64,000 nt of DNA from Ophioceras dolichostomum (taxonomy: Eukaryota; Ascomycota; Sordariomycetes; Magnaporthales; Ophioceraceae). Under the pieces are notes generated by a model. It saw only the letters and a list, made by a program, of their open reading frames with translations. It was not told where the DNA came from and did not search any database. Position numbers and translations under genes: made by a program. The stretch spans positions 62,001-126,000 of the forward strand of contig PYST01000070.1 in the NCBI GenBank assembly GCA_003049485.1, read 5' to 3'. Of the stretch, positions 44,666 to 57,001 are shown in pieces (the first letter of the stretch is position 1; each line of letters opens with the position of its first letter).

Positions 44666-47600
44666 ATGGACAAGCCGGCGAATCCAGGCGAAGTCGAGGA
44701 CCTGATAATGCAGCAGTACCCTTCACCGGCAGATGACGCGCATGCTATCGGCAACTACTATGACACCAGCCACCACATCCATCAGCTCGAGCAGCAGTCG
44801 ATGGATCAGTCCAAGATGAAGAGCGAGGCGCCCCCTTCTCCCTCACACGACCAGCAAGACCGTCCTTCAGTTAGCGCCGAGGAACTACAGCTGGCAGCCC
44901 GACTCACCGAAGGACTCGCGCCAATGATGGCCGCTGCTGCCGCCGCCGCGCAAAGAGAAAGAGAAGCCGCCCAGCTCGAGGGCCGCGAGGGCCACGAGGT
45001 TCACGAGAGCCACGAGAGCCACGAGCCTAGTCACGACCCAAACTATCCCCCAGAGACGGCCCCTGGCCTCACGGAAAGTCACGCGCCGCCGCCGCCCCAG
45101 ACCGAACAGCTTGAAGTTCCACCACGAGATCCCCAAGCGGTTCTCCAGAGTCACGAGCAGCCCCTCCAAAGTCGCGATTACTCTCAAGATAGCCAAAACA
45201 CGAGCTTGCAGAGCCACGACCAAGACATACAAATGCAAGACGCGCAAGCGCAGGCGCAGGTGCATGATGCGCATCAGGTGGGCGACGTTGAGAGGCATCC
45301 AGATTCAACAAATCATGACCAGGGTGACCACCCTACACAAACTCACGATGGGCTGCCCTCTGGCCCATCCAACATTCACTCCCACGTCCAGATGATTCAT
45401 ACACAAGGGCACACACTTTCGCCACATGACCCAAACAGCCTCCACACTGCGATCTCGCAACATCACGACCAGCAACACGAGCAGCAGGCGCATCTGCAGG
45501 ATCCCCAAACACACCAAGCACCTCCACAAACTATCGCCGCGCAATATTCGGAATCGGCAGCGTCCCAGGCACAATTGCCCCCTCACCAGCACCAGCAGAA
45601 TCCGCAACAGCAGATGGCCCAGATCGCGCAACAGGCGTGGAATGTCGACACCAGCATACCCCCTAGGAAGCGGTCGAAGGTGTCGAGAGCCTGCGACGAG
45701 TGTCGCCGGAAGAAGGTCAAATGTGATGCTATTTCAGAGACCGGGGAGCAGGCGTGTACGAACTGCAGACGGTCGCAGATCCGCTGTGATTTTAGCAGGA
45801 TACCCCAGAAGCGTGGTCCTAGCAAAGGGTGCGTGTTAACCTCGCCATCCTCTGCAACTCCCTTGGAGAACTCCTCTTGTACAGCTTTGAGGACGTGTTG
45901 AGACTGGTCAGCACCAGGCGCCAAAGCTAACGTGACTTGTTTCCCCCATTCTCTTCCACGCAGTTACATCAAGGAGCTCGCAGACAGGATTAATTCCATA
46001 GAAGGAAAGCTTGTCGGAAGCCAAAGCCTTGGAGCGGAATACGGCCTGGACCTTGGGTCTGCCACACAGAGGCGGGAGTCTGCAGACGACTACTCCCCCT
46101 CCACTCAACTCAACGAAAATGCCAAACGCCCCTTTTCTGGGATATCCGGAGACAACTTTAGCACGCCTTTAGCATCCGCCAAGCAAGGGGGAGGAGGGGC
46201 GGGATGGTCATCGGAGCCGCGTCCGATTCACCCATATCCAGCTCCCGCAGATCGGTATCCAAGGCCTCCTTTCTCCGTAAACGATCTCGCCCCACGGCTC
46301 GCGCCAGCCCCAGAGCCAGGGAGCCCGTCGCGAGCCGGCCCCATGCATGCCGTACAGGCTCCTGAGCTGGATGCGCTCCCTGGAGCGGACTTGACGCTGC
46401 CCGAGATTCACTACCGGGAGATTGACGACCACGTCTTCCATGGGTAAGCCTCGCATCTGACCCTCTTCCGCCTCACGAATGCGCCCTTCCTTCTGAGAGT
46501 CCGCATGACTCATCATTTCCCACAGGTACCTCACAATCATCCACCCGACCTTCCCATTCTTGGCAGGGGTTAAGGCCGTGGTCCAGTCCGGCCTCGTGCA
46601 GTGCCCTCCGGTTCTGCAGGGCGCGTTCACCGAGGCGCTCTTCGCGACGATGCAGTCATTCCACGCCATGCCGGCGGGAGTCACGGGCGACGCGCGCAGT
46701 GCGAACCGCTGGCTGTCCGAGTGGGAGCTTGACGCCGCGAGCGCTACCAGCTCTCACATCGTCGAGGTCGTCCACCTGCAGACGCTGCTGCTGCTCGCGA
46801 TGGAGGCCGACAACCACGGGCCGCTGGCGCTAAGGGGAAAGCACGGCGGCCCGTCCAAGACCAGCTTCCTGGCCCGCGCGGTGTCCGTAGCGTACGCCAT
46901 GTCCCTTAGGAGCGTTCAGGCCGACGCCAGCTTCGATCCGGAGTCTGACCCCGATGCGGACGAGAAGGTCGCGCTGCGGGCTTGGTGGAGCCTCGTCGCT
47001 CTGGACCGGTTCAACGCCATTGGCACCGCCCAGCCGCTGCTGATCCCCCAGAGCGGCATCCTGCCTACCTCGGCGCTGAGAGGGCTGCTTGGGGAGGCTG
47101 GGTACCAGTTCATCAGTATGTCCTGCTATTTTTCACGTTCCCCTTCTATCTTTGCCACGAACGGCGATCGCCTCAGGACAGAAAATTGTCCAACCTGTCC
47201 GTCCCCTCTCTCCCTGCCTAATCATGCTAACACCGATTTCCTCTCCTCAGAACTCACCTACGTCCTCGGCTACTACGTCGAGTTCCTCACCGCCACCCCG
47301 TCCCCAATCAGCCCCCCAGCGAGCCTGCAACAACTGCCCGTCTCCACCAGCCTCGCCGTCGGCCTCGAGATGTGGCGCATGGACTTCCCGGGGACCATCA
47401 CGCCCCAAACCCACCCGGTCCTGCACTTTGCCTACTGGCACTGCCGCCTACTCGCGTACCTGCTCCAGCCCACCGCGAAGGCGGACGACGTCCTCTGGGC
47501 CGCTCGCTCGCTGCTCGACGACCTTGCGGCGAACCACCTAGCCCTCAGCCCGCTCAACCACTCCGTCACCTGCCTCGCCGCCGTCTGCCTCGTCGAGCTC

Positions 47601-48218
47601 GCGCGCGTCGACCGCACCCGCGACGACGCCACCCGCCTGATCGCGTCGGGCCTGTTGGGCGTGAACCTGGCGCCGTCGACGTGGGATGGGCCAATTCGCG
47701 ACATGATCTCCGAGAGGGCGACGACCACGGTCGCTGCTGGCAGCAGCACGGACACAACTGCGGCTCTTCCGCGGCCGCTGACCTCGTTGTCGTCGTCGGG
47801 TGTTGGTGCCGAGGCTACTGCCGCCGTCGCCGCCGCAGTAGCACAAGCTGCGGCGGCCGAAGCTGCGGCGGCCGTCGCTGCTAATCAGAGCTTGCAGCAC
47901 CTCGCTGACATGGCGGCGGCTACTACGGGTCTGCAGGCTGTCGCGGCGGCCGTGGACGCTGCTACCGAGACCGGCGGTGCTGCTGCTGCTGGCGAGGCTG
48001 CTACTACTGCCCCGGCCACGGCGGCCGTGGACGAGACACCGGCCGCGCCGCAGACGCTGCAGCCTCTCACAGCAGTCCCGACGCAGACTTCGAGAACTCT
48101 ACGACCCGGCGACGACTACGCGAACCTCGGCTTCGATCCCCGTCCCATGCTTCGCGCCGGATATCTCTATGCCGTTGCACGCCCAAACACGATCACGGCG
48201 GCACCGACTTCGTCTTGA
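44666..48218 (+). CDS. Zn2Cys6 transcription factor, RGT1/COL-26/BglR type
   Basis: Model: exons 44666-45828, 45964-46443, 46526-47115 and 47251-48218; 3201 nt, 1066 aa, phases consistent. Residues 1-335 are Gln/His-rich and disordered. The binuclear cluster is C343-x2-C346-x6-C353-x10-C364-x2-C367-x6-C374, followed by SRIPQKRGPSKGYIKELADR. That KRGPSKGY linker plus a short coiled coil is the mark of the Rgt1-like group, which includes COL-26 and BglR, regulators of glucose signalling and of cellulase and amylase genes. The fungal transcription factor homology region spans about 545-800 (ESDPDADEKVALRAWWSLVA). The C terminus is an Ala-rich repeat tail. The group assignment rests on the linker motif and is likely, not proven. 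Intron 3 (135 nt) has no in-frame stop, so retention would insert 45 residues. Confidence 0.82.
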
Positions 48219-49473
48219 AGTTCCTGAACTTAGAGCAGGGAGATTTATTTATCTTCCTATTTCTCACAACCTTTTTTACTCTTTGCTTTCATTTAATTTT
48301 GTGCTTGGAGGTACTAGCGTTTGCTGCATACGAAACGAGAAAAAAAAAGAGCTTTCTAATCTTGCTTTCAGCCTTCTTTTCTTTCTGTGTTATCCTGTTC
48401 CATACTATCTTATCACATCTCTCTTTGATTTCAAGCACTGTATTATCAGATTTCCCAAAAAAAAAATATTGGGAGAGAGGGGGAGGAGGGGGTGGAGAGA
48501 AAAAGAGTAATAATTGACTGGCGGCAGGCGAGGTGTGTGACGAGCGGGTTAAGAAAGGGGGAGAGAAAGGCATGCTGCACGGACTAGCATACTACCTCCG
48601 TTGACTGGAGAGACCGTTGACCAGAGAGACAGTAAGTAGATGGAAAAGTTATTTTTCTTGCTGTTCGACGTGTGGCCTGTTCTTCATACCTTTCTGCCCC
48701 CGGCTGCAACAGTGATCTGCTACTGGACCTAACAATCCACGAAGCGGTTATACAACACTTGCCCATCACACCATTATAGCTTTCATCGAGCCATCTCGTC
48801 GAGGGGATCGGGAGATCAGGCTGTGTTAGCTGTCTAGCATCTGAATATAGGTATAGCTATAAATGAAACATACGTGCAATCCACTTAAGTTGTGTTGTGG
48901 CATACTCCCCGTACCCATCACCCTGCAATAGGATCATTACCGAGCGGCATATGCGAAAGGGTTCGCAGAAAAATACTGGTAGATTACTACAAATTCATTA
49001 TTACAGAATTAACCATTCTCTGTTTTTGTTCCCAAGGGCCTACCCAGGTTTTGTGTGTCCTTTTTTGTTCCCTTTTCCGCCGCCCTAAAGAGTCATGTGC
49101 GCACAAGAAGCGTTCGTAACAATATATAAGAAAAGAGATGCTGAAAGCAGAAACCAAGCTTCAACCCTCCTCATCCACCACTCGTGAAGAGCCTATCGGC
49201 GAGCATCGAGAACGCAATCACACTATGTAGAACCTCGATAGGAGTATCGTCCTCACATCCATCCTCCATCTCCATCTCCCGAAGAAAAGAGGCATCGACG
49301 GCTTCGATGAGAGGCGTAGTAGAAACAGGTGTGTAGGAAGATAGGGGTAGGTAGTGGGCAGGTGCTGTAGTGTGTATTCGTCGTCGTTAATGTTGTTGTC
49401 GTTGTCGTCGCCGTCTCGTACTGGCCGGTAGCCAGGGGTGTACGAGTAGTACCGTTGAACAAGCTTCGTTATC
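48219..49473. other. Intergenic spacer
   Basis: About 1.25 kb between convergent genes. T-rich 3' region of the transcription factor gene (48240-48470) with likely polyadenylation sequence, then AT-rich DNA. No gene. Confidence 0.45.
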
Positions 49474-49752
49474 CTAAGAGGTCTTCCACTGCCCGGCATC
49501 GCGGGCACCCTTGGCGACGGACGAGGCGCCGTCCTCGACGCCCTTGGTGACGTTCGCGACGCCGTCACCCAGAGGCTTGCCGAGGCCGCCGGTGATGCCC
49601 GTGACCGTCTCGCCGACCCCTCGGCCGGCCGCGCCGACGACGCCGCCGACCGTGTTCGTCAGGCCGGAGAGGGTGTTGCCGAGCGTCGAGGTGACGAGCT
49701 TGGCTCCGCCGGTGACGCCGGACTCGGTGTCTTTCTTGTTGAGGTCGGACAT
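49474..49752 (-). CDS. Small glycine-rich hydrophilic protein
   Basis: Single exon of 92 aa, ATG at 49752. Composition is Gly, Thr, Val, Ala and Asp. Repeated G-x2-G-type units occur (GAKLVTSTLGNTLSGLTNTV, GGVVGAAGRGVGETVTGITG) and the end is GASSVAKGARDAGQWKTS. No Cys, signal peptide or membrane helix. It belongs by appearance to a widespread ascomycete family of short LEA-like or stress-related proteins of unknown function. Codon use is strongly GC3-biased, suggesting high expression. A TATA-like element lies about 185 bp upstream. Confidence 0.72.
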   Translation of the reverse strand: MSDLNKKDTESGVTGGAKLVTSTLGNTLSGLTNTVGGVVGAAGRGVGETVTGITGGLGKPLGDGVANVTKGVEDGASSVAKGARDAGQWKTS

Positions 49753-49937
49753 TGTGGGTTGGTGGGAGGGTTTGTTTTGCGGCTGTACTTAATGGTGTGT
49801 GTGTGGTTGTAGGTCTTCGGAGTGTTGTTGGACTGACACGTCTGAAAACTGAGTGAACTGAGTAGTAGACTGGTCCTTGGGACTGGAGAGGAAAGCTTCG
49901 TCAGAATGATTAGGGGGTGGGTGGCAAGTTGGCTGAG

Positions 49938-49947
49938 AATATATAGA
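49938..49947 (-). promoter_or_regulatory. TATA-like element upstream of the small Gly-rich gene
   Basis: CTATATATTC on the coding strand, about 185 bp upstream of the ATG at 49752. Position and sequence suit a core promoter. Confidence 0.35.
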
Positions 49948-50921
49948 TGAGCGCTGGGCTTGGGGGTACAGACGGACTTACAGTGTAGAGGGGACCCTGT
50001 GCACTACGTCATAGGTTTTCCCCCTCCACACCCACGACTGCCCAGCAGCCTTGTCTCACGGCCACACTCTCCTCTTCCTCCAGGCAACGAGCAACACAAC
50101 AACTGGCCCACCCACCACTGGACGCCGCCATGTGACACTTGGGAAGTGACGTCGAAGGTTTGTGGGTGCTGATTTCTCATTCGATGAAACATGTCCGGAT
50201 TGCAGTCGTCCAATCTTTGAAACCCAGGAAGAACCTGGCTTGTCCAGACGCATCCCCGAAGAAGCAAGTGCCGATGCAATGCGAGCCCGCTTGAAGATGA
50301 CGGTCGTGGAAGAATGCATGTTGCCCTTGCCCTGGTCGTGCTTTACTACCGCCGCTATGTTGCTAGTTCGTTGTACGGGCCTCCTCCCGTCCGATAGTGA
50401 GCGTTGCACGAAGACTGCCTCGCGAGATCGGCGAGCTGCCTGTTGCAAGCGCACAGGTGTAAGACTTGCCTTCTAGTAACCGAGCTATTATGGCTCCCGA
50501 AATCAAATTAGCACAGGGCTGGAAGGCATGCCTCCTGCAATAGGAACGGACATTCGGTAGATCTATCTTCACCATTGGACTTGTAGGTGTCATTCCTCGT
50601 AGCCTCCTGACTAAAAGGGTCGCTGCACGGAATAGTGCAGTAGTGAGGAGCGGTTGAAAACAGTGGGGCTATCCCGCTGAGGGGTCCTGTGCTAGCTTGC
50701 TGAGGCCATAGCTCCCTCCCACTTCAACAAAAGTCGTGTCAGTCTCAATTCAACACGGCGAGACAACAAACTGAAGGCCGGGCTTCTGCACAAACTTCTC
50801 CCAACCCGACCCATCCAATCTCATACCTGCGTTAGTACCTACACCTACTACTGATACCTACCGACTTACCTATCTACGAACTATACATCATCAAGCTTTC
50901 TCCCCAAAAAAACCAACTATC
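49948..50921. other. Divergent spacer
   Basis: About 1 kb between the small Gly-rich gene and the PP2A activator gene. CTACC/GATACC strings at 50828-50880 lie just before the activator ATG. No gene, RNA or repeat of note. Confidence 0.42.
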
Positions 50922-52669
50922 ATGGAGCCTCCTCCGGTACCGCCAACGATGGCCGCGCCAAAGTCAACAACAGCTCCTGCGAATCAACCTGTTGTGCTCC
51001 CTCGCCTCGCCGTACTTCCTCGGGAGGTGGGCTGGACATTCAAGACCCCAACTAAGCGCATCCACAACAGCATCGACGTCAGTGACTTCGGTGCTACCCA
51101 GGCGTACCGCGATATTGGCACATTCCTAGGGCAGCTGAACCGAGCGATGTGTCCCCGACGCAAGGTGGCGTCGGCTGGAGGACCGGGAGCTGCCGCCACA
51201 ACAACTGCCACCACCACACTTGCCACAACCACACCTGCTTCGGGAGCTGTCACTACATTCACACTAGCATCCCCTCGCAATGACCCGCCGTCGGTCTGTC
51301 GGCTGCGGGCCATGCTCGACAAAGCTGGGGACATGATAGGAGAGGCCCCACCGGATACGGGTCCGCGACGGTTCGGTAACCGGAGCTTTCGCATCTGGAA
51401 TCGTCTTCTAGATGAGAGGGTGGACAGCCTGCTGATGGAAGCCATTGCTCCGGAGGTGTTGGCGTTCGGTGCAGGCCAAACGGCGGCCGCCAGCCCAGAT
51501 TCCAATGCTGCTGTGGGCGCCATCGACGAGCTGAGGGCCTACTTCCTCGGCGCTTTCGGCAGCTCCCAGAGGCTGGACTATGGCACCGGCCATGAGCTGA
51601 GCTTCCTCGCTTTCCTGGGCTGTCTCTGGAAACTCGGCGCGTTCACGGACAAGGAGACGACAGTGGCGCAGGAGAAAGACATCGAGCGCAGCATCGTTCT
51701 CGGCGTTATTGAGCCGTAAGTCGTATTATCTTCTCTCCCACCTGAGACAGACCCCCCAAGAACCACCCACTGAGTCACAGTGCTAACGAAAACAAACCCG
51801 GATCTACTAGGTACCTCAACGTGGTCCGCAAGCTGATCCAGACCTACACCCTCGAGCCGGCCGGCTCCCGCGGCGTCTGGGGTCTGGACGACCACTTTTT
51901 CCTGTCCTACATCTTCGGCTCGGCGCAGCTCGCCCGCCCCATCACCGACGACGAGCCCACGCCGCAGGAGGGCTCTGTCTTCCGCGCCCCCAAGCCGGCG
52001 GACGTCACCAAGCCGGCGTCGGTCGAGGTGCAGCGCGAGCTGAACATGTACTTCTCCGCCGTGGGCTTCATCAACGACGTCAAGACGGGCCCCTTCTGGG
52101 AGCACAGCTCGATGCTCTACGACGTGTCGGGCATCAAGGACGGCTGGGGCAAGATCAACAAGGGCATGGCCAAGATGTACAACGTCGAGGTCCTGGGCAA
52201 GTTCCCCGTCGTGCAGCACTTCCCGTTCGGCTCGCTGTTCAGCTGGGAGAGGGACCCGGACGCCGGCCCGCTCGCCAGGTTCCAGCCGGTGCGCATTCCG
52301 GACTCGATCACCCCGGGCAGCACTACCCCCACGCCTCACCCGCCTCAGGGGGGTCTCGGAGGAGTAGTTGCAGTCACAGCTGCCCCCTGGGCGCAGGGTA
52401 CTACGCGCATGCCTGGCGGGACGGCCGGTCAAGGGCCGGGTCAAGTGTCGGGTCAAGTGCCAGGCTTCCCGTACACCACACGCATGGCGCCACCGTCGGC
52501 CGGCGCGGGCAGGGCGCCGCCCCCTGACCCCGTGTCCCGGCAGGCCATGGGCAGGCCTGGCCCGAGCCCTGCCACGGGGGCTGGCATGGCGCCTCCTGAC
52601 GACATGGTGGAGGGGTCTACGCAGAGACAGACGAGCCTGACGAGGGCGCCATGGGCCAGGGACCAGTAA
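50922..52669 (+). CDS. rrd1: PP2A phosphatase activator / prolyl isomerase Rrd1 (PTPA)
   Basis: Model: exons 50922-51715 and 51811-52669; 1653 nt, 550 aa, one GT-AG intron of 95 nt. PTPA family marks: TPTKRIHNSIDVSDFGATQA, then RFGNRSFRIW, LDYGTGHELSFLAFLGCL (about 218-235, the YGTGHE nucleotide and peptide-binding motif), WGLDDHFFLSYIFGSAQL and the late VGFINDVKTGPFWEHSSML. The family activates PP2A catalytic subunits and has peptidyl-prolyl isomerase activity; Rrd1 acts in the nucleus and cytoplasm and in rapamycin response. The last 130 residues are a Pro/Gly/Thr-rich tail with APW repeats (TAAPWAQG, RAPWARDQ), a feature of Rrd1 and not of Rrd2. A Thr/Ala insertion (about 88-115) is present near the N terminus. 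Confidence 0.92.
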
Positions 52670-54385
52670 GGGGCAGGTGTTTTGCATGTAGGGGGAGAAG
52701 ATCATCAGCGAGATTAGCGAAGGAGGGGGCGGATAGAAGTCTTTTTTTGGTGGCTGATAGTGTTTTCTTTTACCCCTGGACTTAGCATTGACTTCCTAGC
52801 AGAGCGAGCATGACGTTAAGGGGCAACCTCGTGGTGGATTATCGACAGCAGAACCTATGGGGAAGGACCCCGGACAAGGCTTGTCCGGGATTGCATACCT
52901 AAGAAGAAGCCGTAACAAGCCCTTTTAGACGAAGATAAGAGATACCCTACAAACCAGAACATAAACGCAGTGCAGTGAAACTCTTCGTCGTAGCCACCCA
53001 CCTCCTTCCCCCCCTTTTTTCCCCCTTTCTCAGGCAATGGGCGGTTTAGTATTAACTGGCTCTGTCCCAGGCTGTCTTCTTCGTTAAGTTTGACGCCCGC
53101 GTATGGAGGTCGACAGTAACAATGACGAGAAAAAAAACTGGCACTTCGGGACGCGAGCTTGTACATCACACCGTACACTACCTTCCTGCGGGAAACTACC
53201 GTACGAATCGTATCGCAACGGGCTGAGCGAAGGCACGGTAAAACCTGGAAGGATACGGTAGACAAGAGCGGAGGATACGGAACCGCCAAGAAGCCATCGT
53301 GGACGAACTTTTAGCTCCCTTATATAGGATGTCTCACCACATGCGCTCACGAAATCCATAGAGGCAAGCACATCGCGGAGCCTCCAAAACTGTGTCGAAA
53401 TCGTCAGCCAGGATGCTGGTTCACACCTTCCTTGTCCCTATCTGTATGGACAGACTCTGTATAGCCCCCGAAACTCTGGGCAACGAGTGGGCCGCAAGGC
53501 TACCAACCCACATTGGTATCCCAGTGCACGGTCGTCTGGCCGGCTACGGGGAGCTGTGGGGGAAGCGCTACCAGTACGCGCCACATTTGTCGCGACACGG
53601 CCACCAGACGTAGATCGAGTACTTCGAGGATATCCGCCAGCAGCTTCTTCAACCCCCCTGCTGTCTTCTCCGAAGTCCCTGCCAGCTTCACACCGCAGCT
53701 AGAGAGCACTCAAGCAGGCACAGTACTGGTATCAGAGTCAGATGCAAAATCTGTCCGAGGAACCTCGTATGTAGTCAAGTGAAGACGCTCGTCAAGAAAA
53801 GAACGCCTTCGTTCTTTTCCTCGTTCATTAGGTTGGGTATCTATGGTGGTACTGATAGTACTAGTAGGTACTAGTACCTGTAAAGAAAAAAAAGTGCAAA
53901 CAAATGCTATCAACTCCCTCCCCTCCGAGGCATCTCAACCCGCTCCAGAACCTCCAGTTTCCCCCTCTCCTCAAAATTCTAGTAAGAAAAAAAAGCACGC
54001 ACACGATAAAATCATACAAGCCGACGAGAGAAGCCATTGCACGTGAATGGATGTGTGGGGAGATACCAGCAGGCGCAGCGCAGGACAAATGGGGAATGCT
54101 GCTTGCTGTTCAAGGAAACAATAATGGACCTCCCCTCCCTCGTAATCCCCCCCCCCCCCAGACTGACGCTCCTTAACCTCCCCCTTTACTTATTCCTCCT
54201 CCGAAGTCTCATATCGAAGTAAGATGTGCAAATATGGGCCGGCAAGGAATTGGGAACCAGCGAGATCTCCCTTCAGCAGCCAGCGAGCCAGCAGAACCAA
54301 CGCCAAATAAACTTCAGCAAGTCGCCACGAAGCCTACCCGCTTGTTCTTCCTCGGAGTGGTCTTCTTTTTAGGTGGCCGGACCTC
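52670..54385. other. Gene-free spacer between convergent genes
   Basis: About 1.7 kb. Contains a run of 13 C at about 54147-54159 and, near 53199-53265, strings (GAAACTACCGTA and GGAAGGATACGGTAGAC) that recur in altered form near 57759-57800. No gene. Confidence 0.42.
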
Positions 54386-55485
54386 CTAGGACGACGTGGC
54401 GGCGGCGGCGGCGGGCGCGTCCGTCTTGGCGGGCTCGGCAGCAGCGGCGGCGGCAGGCACAGCAGCCTCCTCTTTCTTAGCCGGCTCCTCGACAGCAGCA
54501 GCGGCGGCGGCAGGCGCCTCGGTCTTGGCCGGCTCAGTCGTCGTTGTCTCGGCGGCGGCGGCGGTAGCAGCGGGGGCCTCGGTGGCGGCGGGCTCGTCCT
54601 TCTTCGCCTCTTCCGTCTTGGCAGGGGTCGCCGTCGTCTCGGCAGCGGGGGCGTCCGTCTTGGCCGGGGCGGCTTCGGTGGTGGTTGCGGCGACGACGGC
54701 GGCCGGAGCGGCTGTATGTTGTGATTGGTGGAACGGCGGTTAGCTTTGCTGGAGCTAGGTAAGGTAGCTATCTGTTGTGCGGAGAAAGGGTGCAGGAGGG
54801 GGAAATGAAGTGCGACTGCGGGTGTGTGGCGCAGCGTAGTGCGGGTTGCCCCCCCTTGTACAATAACCCTCTGGTTGTGCATTGCATGCCCATTCCCAGA
54901 CCAGCACCATAGCGAGTGAACGGGAGAAGGGGCAAAGGGTTGTTTGCTTGCGAGGGACTGAAGGGATGGCGGGACGCGGTTGCGTGGATTCAACGATTAA
55001 GGCTCTAGGTGCTTGTTTGCCCGCCAACACGCAAACGAGGGGATGGTGTAGTGCAAGCTTTCCAAAAAGGATCGTGGTGGTGTAAGACGCAGAAAACTCA
55101 CCAGCAGCGGCCGCAGCCGGCGCCGTGTCCGTCTTGGTCGGCTCTGTAGTCACAGTCGCCGAGCTCGACTCTTTCTTTCCCCTCTTTTTGAAGGCGGCCT
55201 TCAGCTTCGCCTTAAGGTTGTCGAACGCGCCCAAAGCTGCAGGAGAGGAAAGGTTTGGCTGACATTAGCTTTCTGTCCTGCAGTCGGTATGCACAACGGC
55301 CGTTCAGGGTCCGTTACTTGGGCGTTCTAGCGGCGCCCAGGGCTTAGACTCCCGAATACTCCCGAATCCTTGGTTGGCCGTCCACCGGTGGGAGTTTCGA
55401 CGAAGCCAGATGATGTGTGCGAGCAAACCAGGGGGAGAAGCTTGGGATTGCAGGACTAGATCGATCACTTACGAATGCCAGGCAT
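54386..55485 (-). CDS. Ala/Glu/Thr-rich KTD/KTE-repeat protein
   Basis: Model: exons 55485-55473, 55236-55102 and 54711-54386; 474 nt, 157 aa, phases consistent. The first exon has only 13 nt (MPGI plus one base). Exon 2 forms a basic amphipathic stretch, LGAFDNLKAKLKAAFKKRGK, then a Ser/Thr linker. Exon 3 is a repeat of Ala-Pro runs separated by EPAKTE, PAKTDAPA or EEPAKKEE units. No domain, signal peptide or Cys. The N-terminal helix could bind membranes or nucleic acid; the rest should be disordered. Introns are long for this genome (236 and 390 nt). Function unknown. Confidence 0.65.
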
Positions 55486-56934
55486 TTTGACTGATGGTGG
55501 TGTTGGCTGGTCGTCTCAGCTGGGGGAATTCTGATATCCACACGAGGAGAAGAGAGAGGCGCTGGCGACCAAAGGACCGCGTAGCAGAGAGTGGGTATGG
55601 TCTTTCTTTGGTGGAAGTTTGAAATCCGGCGATGATTCTAAGTTTCGAATTCACTGAATGAGAACGGGCGCGGTATGGACGAATGCAAAGGAGGAGATGT
55701 GAGGAAGAGAAGTTGTTGTTGCTGTGGTTGGAGACGGAGGGAAACGAGGGAAGCGGAGAAACGTTGTCGTGTGCAGTGCAGTGGTTAAATGGGAAACAGG
55801 GTGGGAAGGAACGCGGGCAGGCAAACCCGCAAGCGAGGAGCGAGATAAATTGAACACAACCACCCCAACCAGTCGTGCAGCCAACCAAGCCAGCAAGCCA
55901 AGCCAGCAGGCGTCCTATCTACCTAGGTACTGTCGTATCTATCAGACAGCCATGCGTCCATCTATCGACCTAGGAGAGAGATCAGGTTAGGTTATGTTCA
56001 CTTTTGGCAGGTCATGTTGTTTCGGCGGCACGTCACGGCTGGTCACAGCAGCGGGCCAGGCCAGTGCAGCCAGCTGCAGAGATACGGGATACAGGATGCT
56101 ACAGGATACAGGAGACAGGATACTACATACTTTCCCCAACAAAGCCCCGTACCATTCATTATTCAAAGCGGTGCCACTGCCTAAACTTGTCACGCATTTG
56201 GTGATACCGTACTAGATCCTCACGATCCTCAAGATGACCTCTGTGAGCTGTCAGGGCCGCGCTAGGACAGGGTCTTGTCTGGCACCTGAACCACCTGAAC
56301 CATCCGTCTGAACAAGGGGACAAGGACCAGCTGTTCTGGCCTCCCTGGGATGAAGGTCATGAGGCCGCTTTTTTTTAGAGGGGTCCTGTCTTTTCATCCC
56401 ATGGACTCGGAGTTTATTTCATACTTGCTGTGTTTCTCTTCCATCCCTTCACTCCCAGATGCCAGATAGCACACCTCGTGTCCTCCGTCGTCATCTCGGC
56501 GACCTCCTCTCGAACAGCTTGGATTGTGGGCCAGACGTCACTCAGTTCGCCGGTTCTTCCCCCACCTTCCTCCGCGAGAGGGGGCACTCGGCGGGCTGGT
56601 GGGCGGGTCTGGACTGCTGCAGCTGCAGCAGCGGGCGGGTCAGAAAATAAAAGCATTTTGACCCGCATCACGCTAAGCTGAGAACGGCGCCGCGGGCGCT
56701 AAAAATGGCGAAATCCAGCTCAATCGCGGCAGGGTCTTCTCCCTCAACAGGCGCCCCAGAGTGTCAAAGATGTTCTGTTCTTTCGGTCTGTTCTCATGCT
56801 GTAGCTAGCTGTTTGACAAAGCGCTGTGGACGACGTTGACAAGACGCCTAATCCACCTTCGATACCCCGTATTGTTCCAACTCCTTACTTGTGCTTCCAT
56901 GTTTTTTCAAATTGCCCGCCCCCCCCCCCCCCCC
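55486..56934. other. Gene-free spacer left of the assembly gap
   Basis: About 1.45 kb. CTATCTACCTAGGTACTG at about 55915-55932 is one of the recurrent CCTAGG strings. Around 56083-56125 short direct repeats of GATACRGGA occur. No gene. Confidence 0.4.
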
Positions 56935-57001
56935 NNNNNNNNNNNNNNNNNNNNNNNNNNNNNNNNNNNNNNNNNNNNNNNNNNNNNNNNNNNNNNNNNN
57001 N
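56935..57001. other. Assembly gap (67 N) inside a C homopolymer
   Basis: 67 undetermined bases, flanked by 16 C on the left and 6 C on the right. The true length is unknown. Confidence 0.98.

Noticed and set aside
54396..54743. Ala-rich plus-strand frame
   Set aside because: Antisense of the KTD/KTE repeat exon; the minus-strand model splices cleanly from an ATG.
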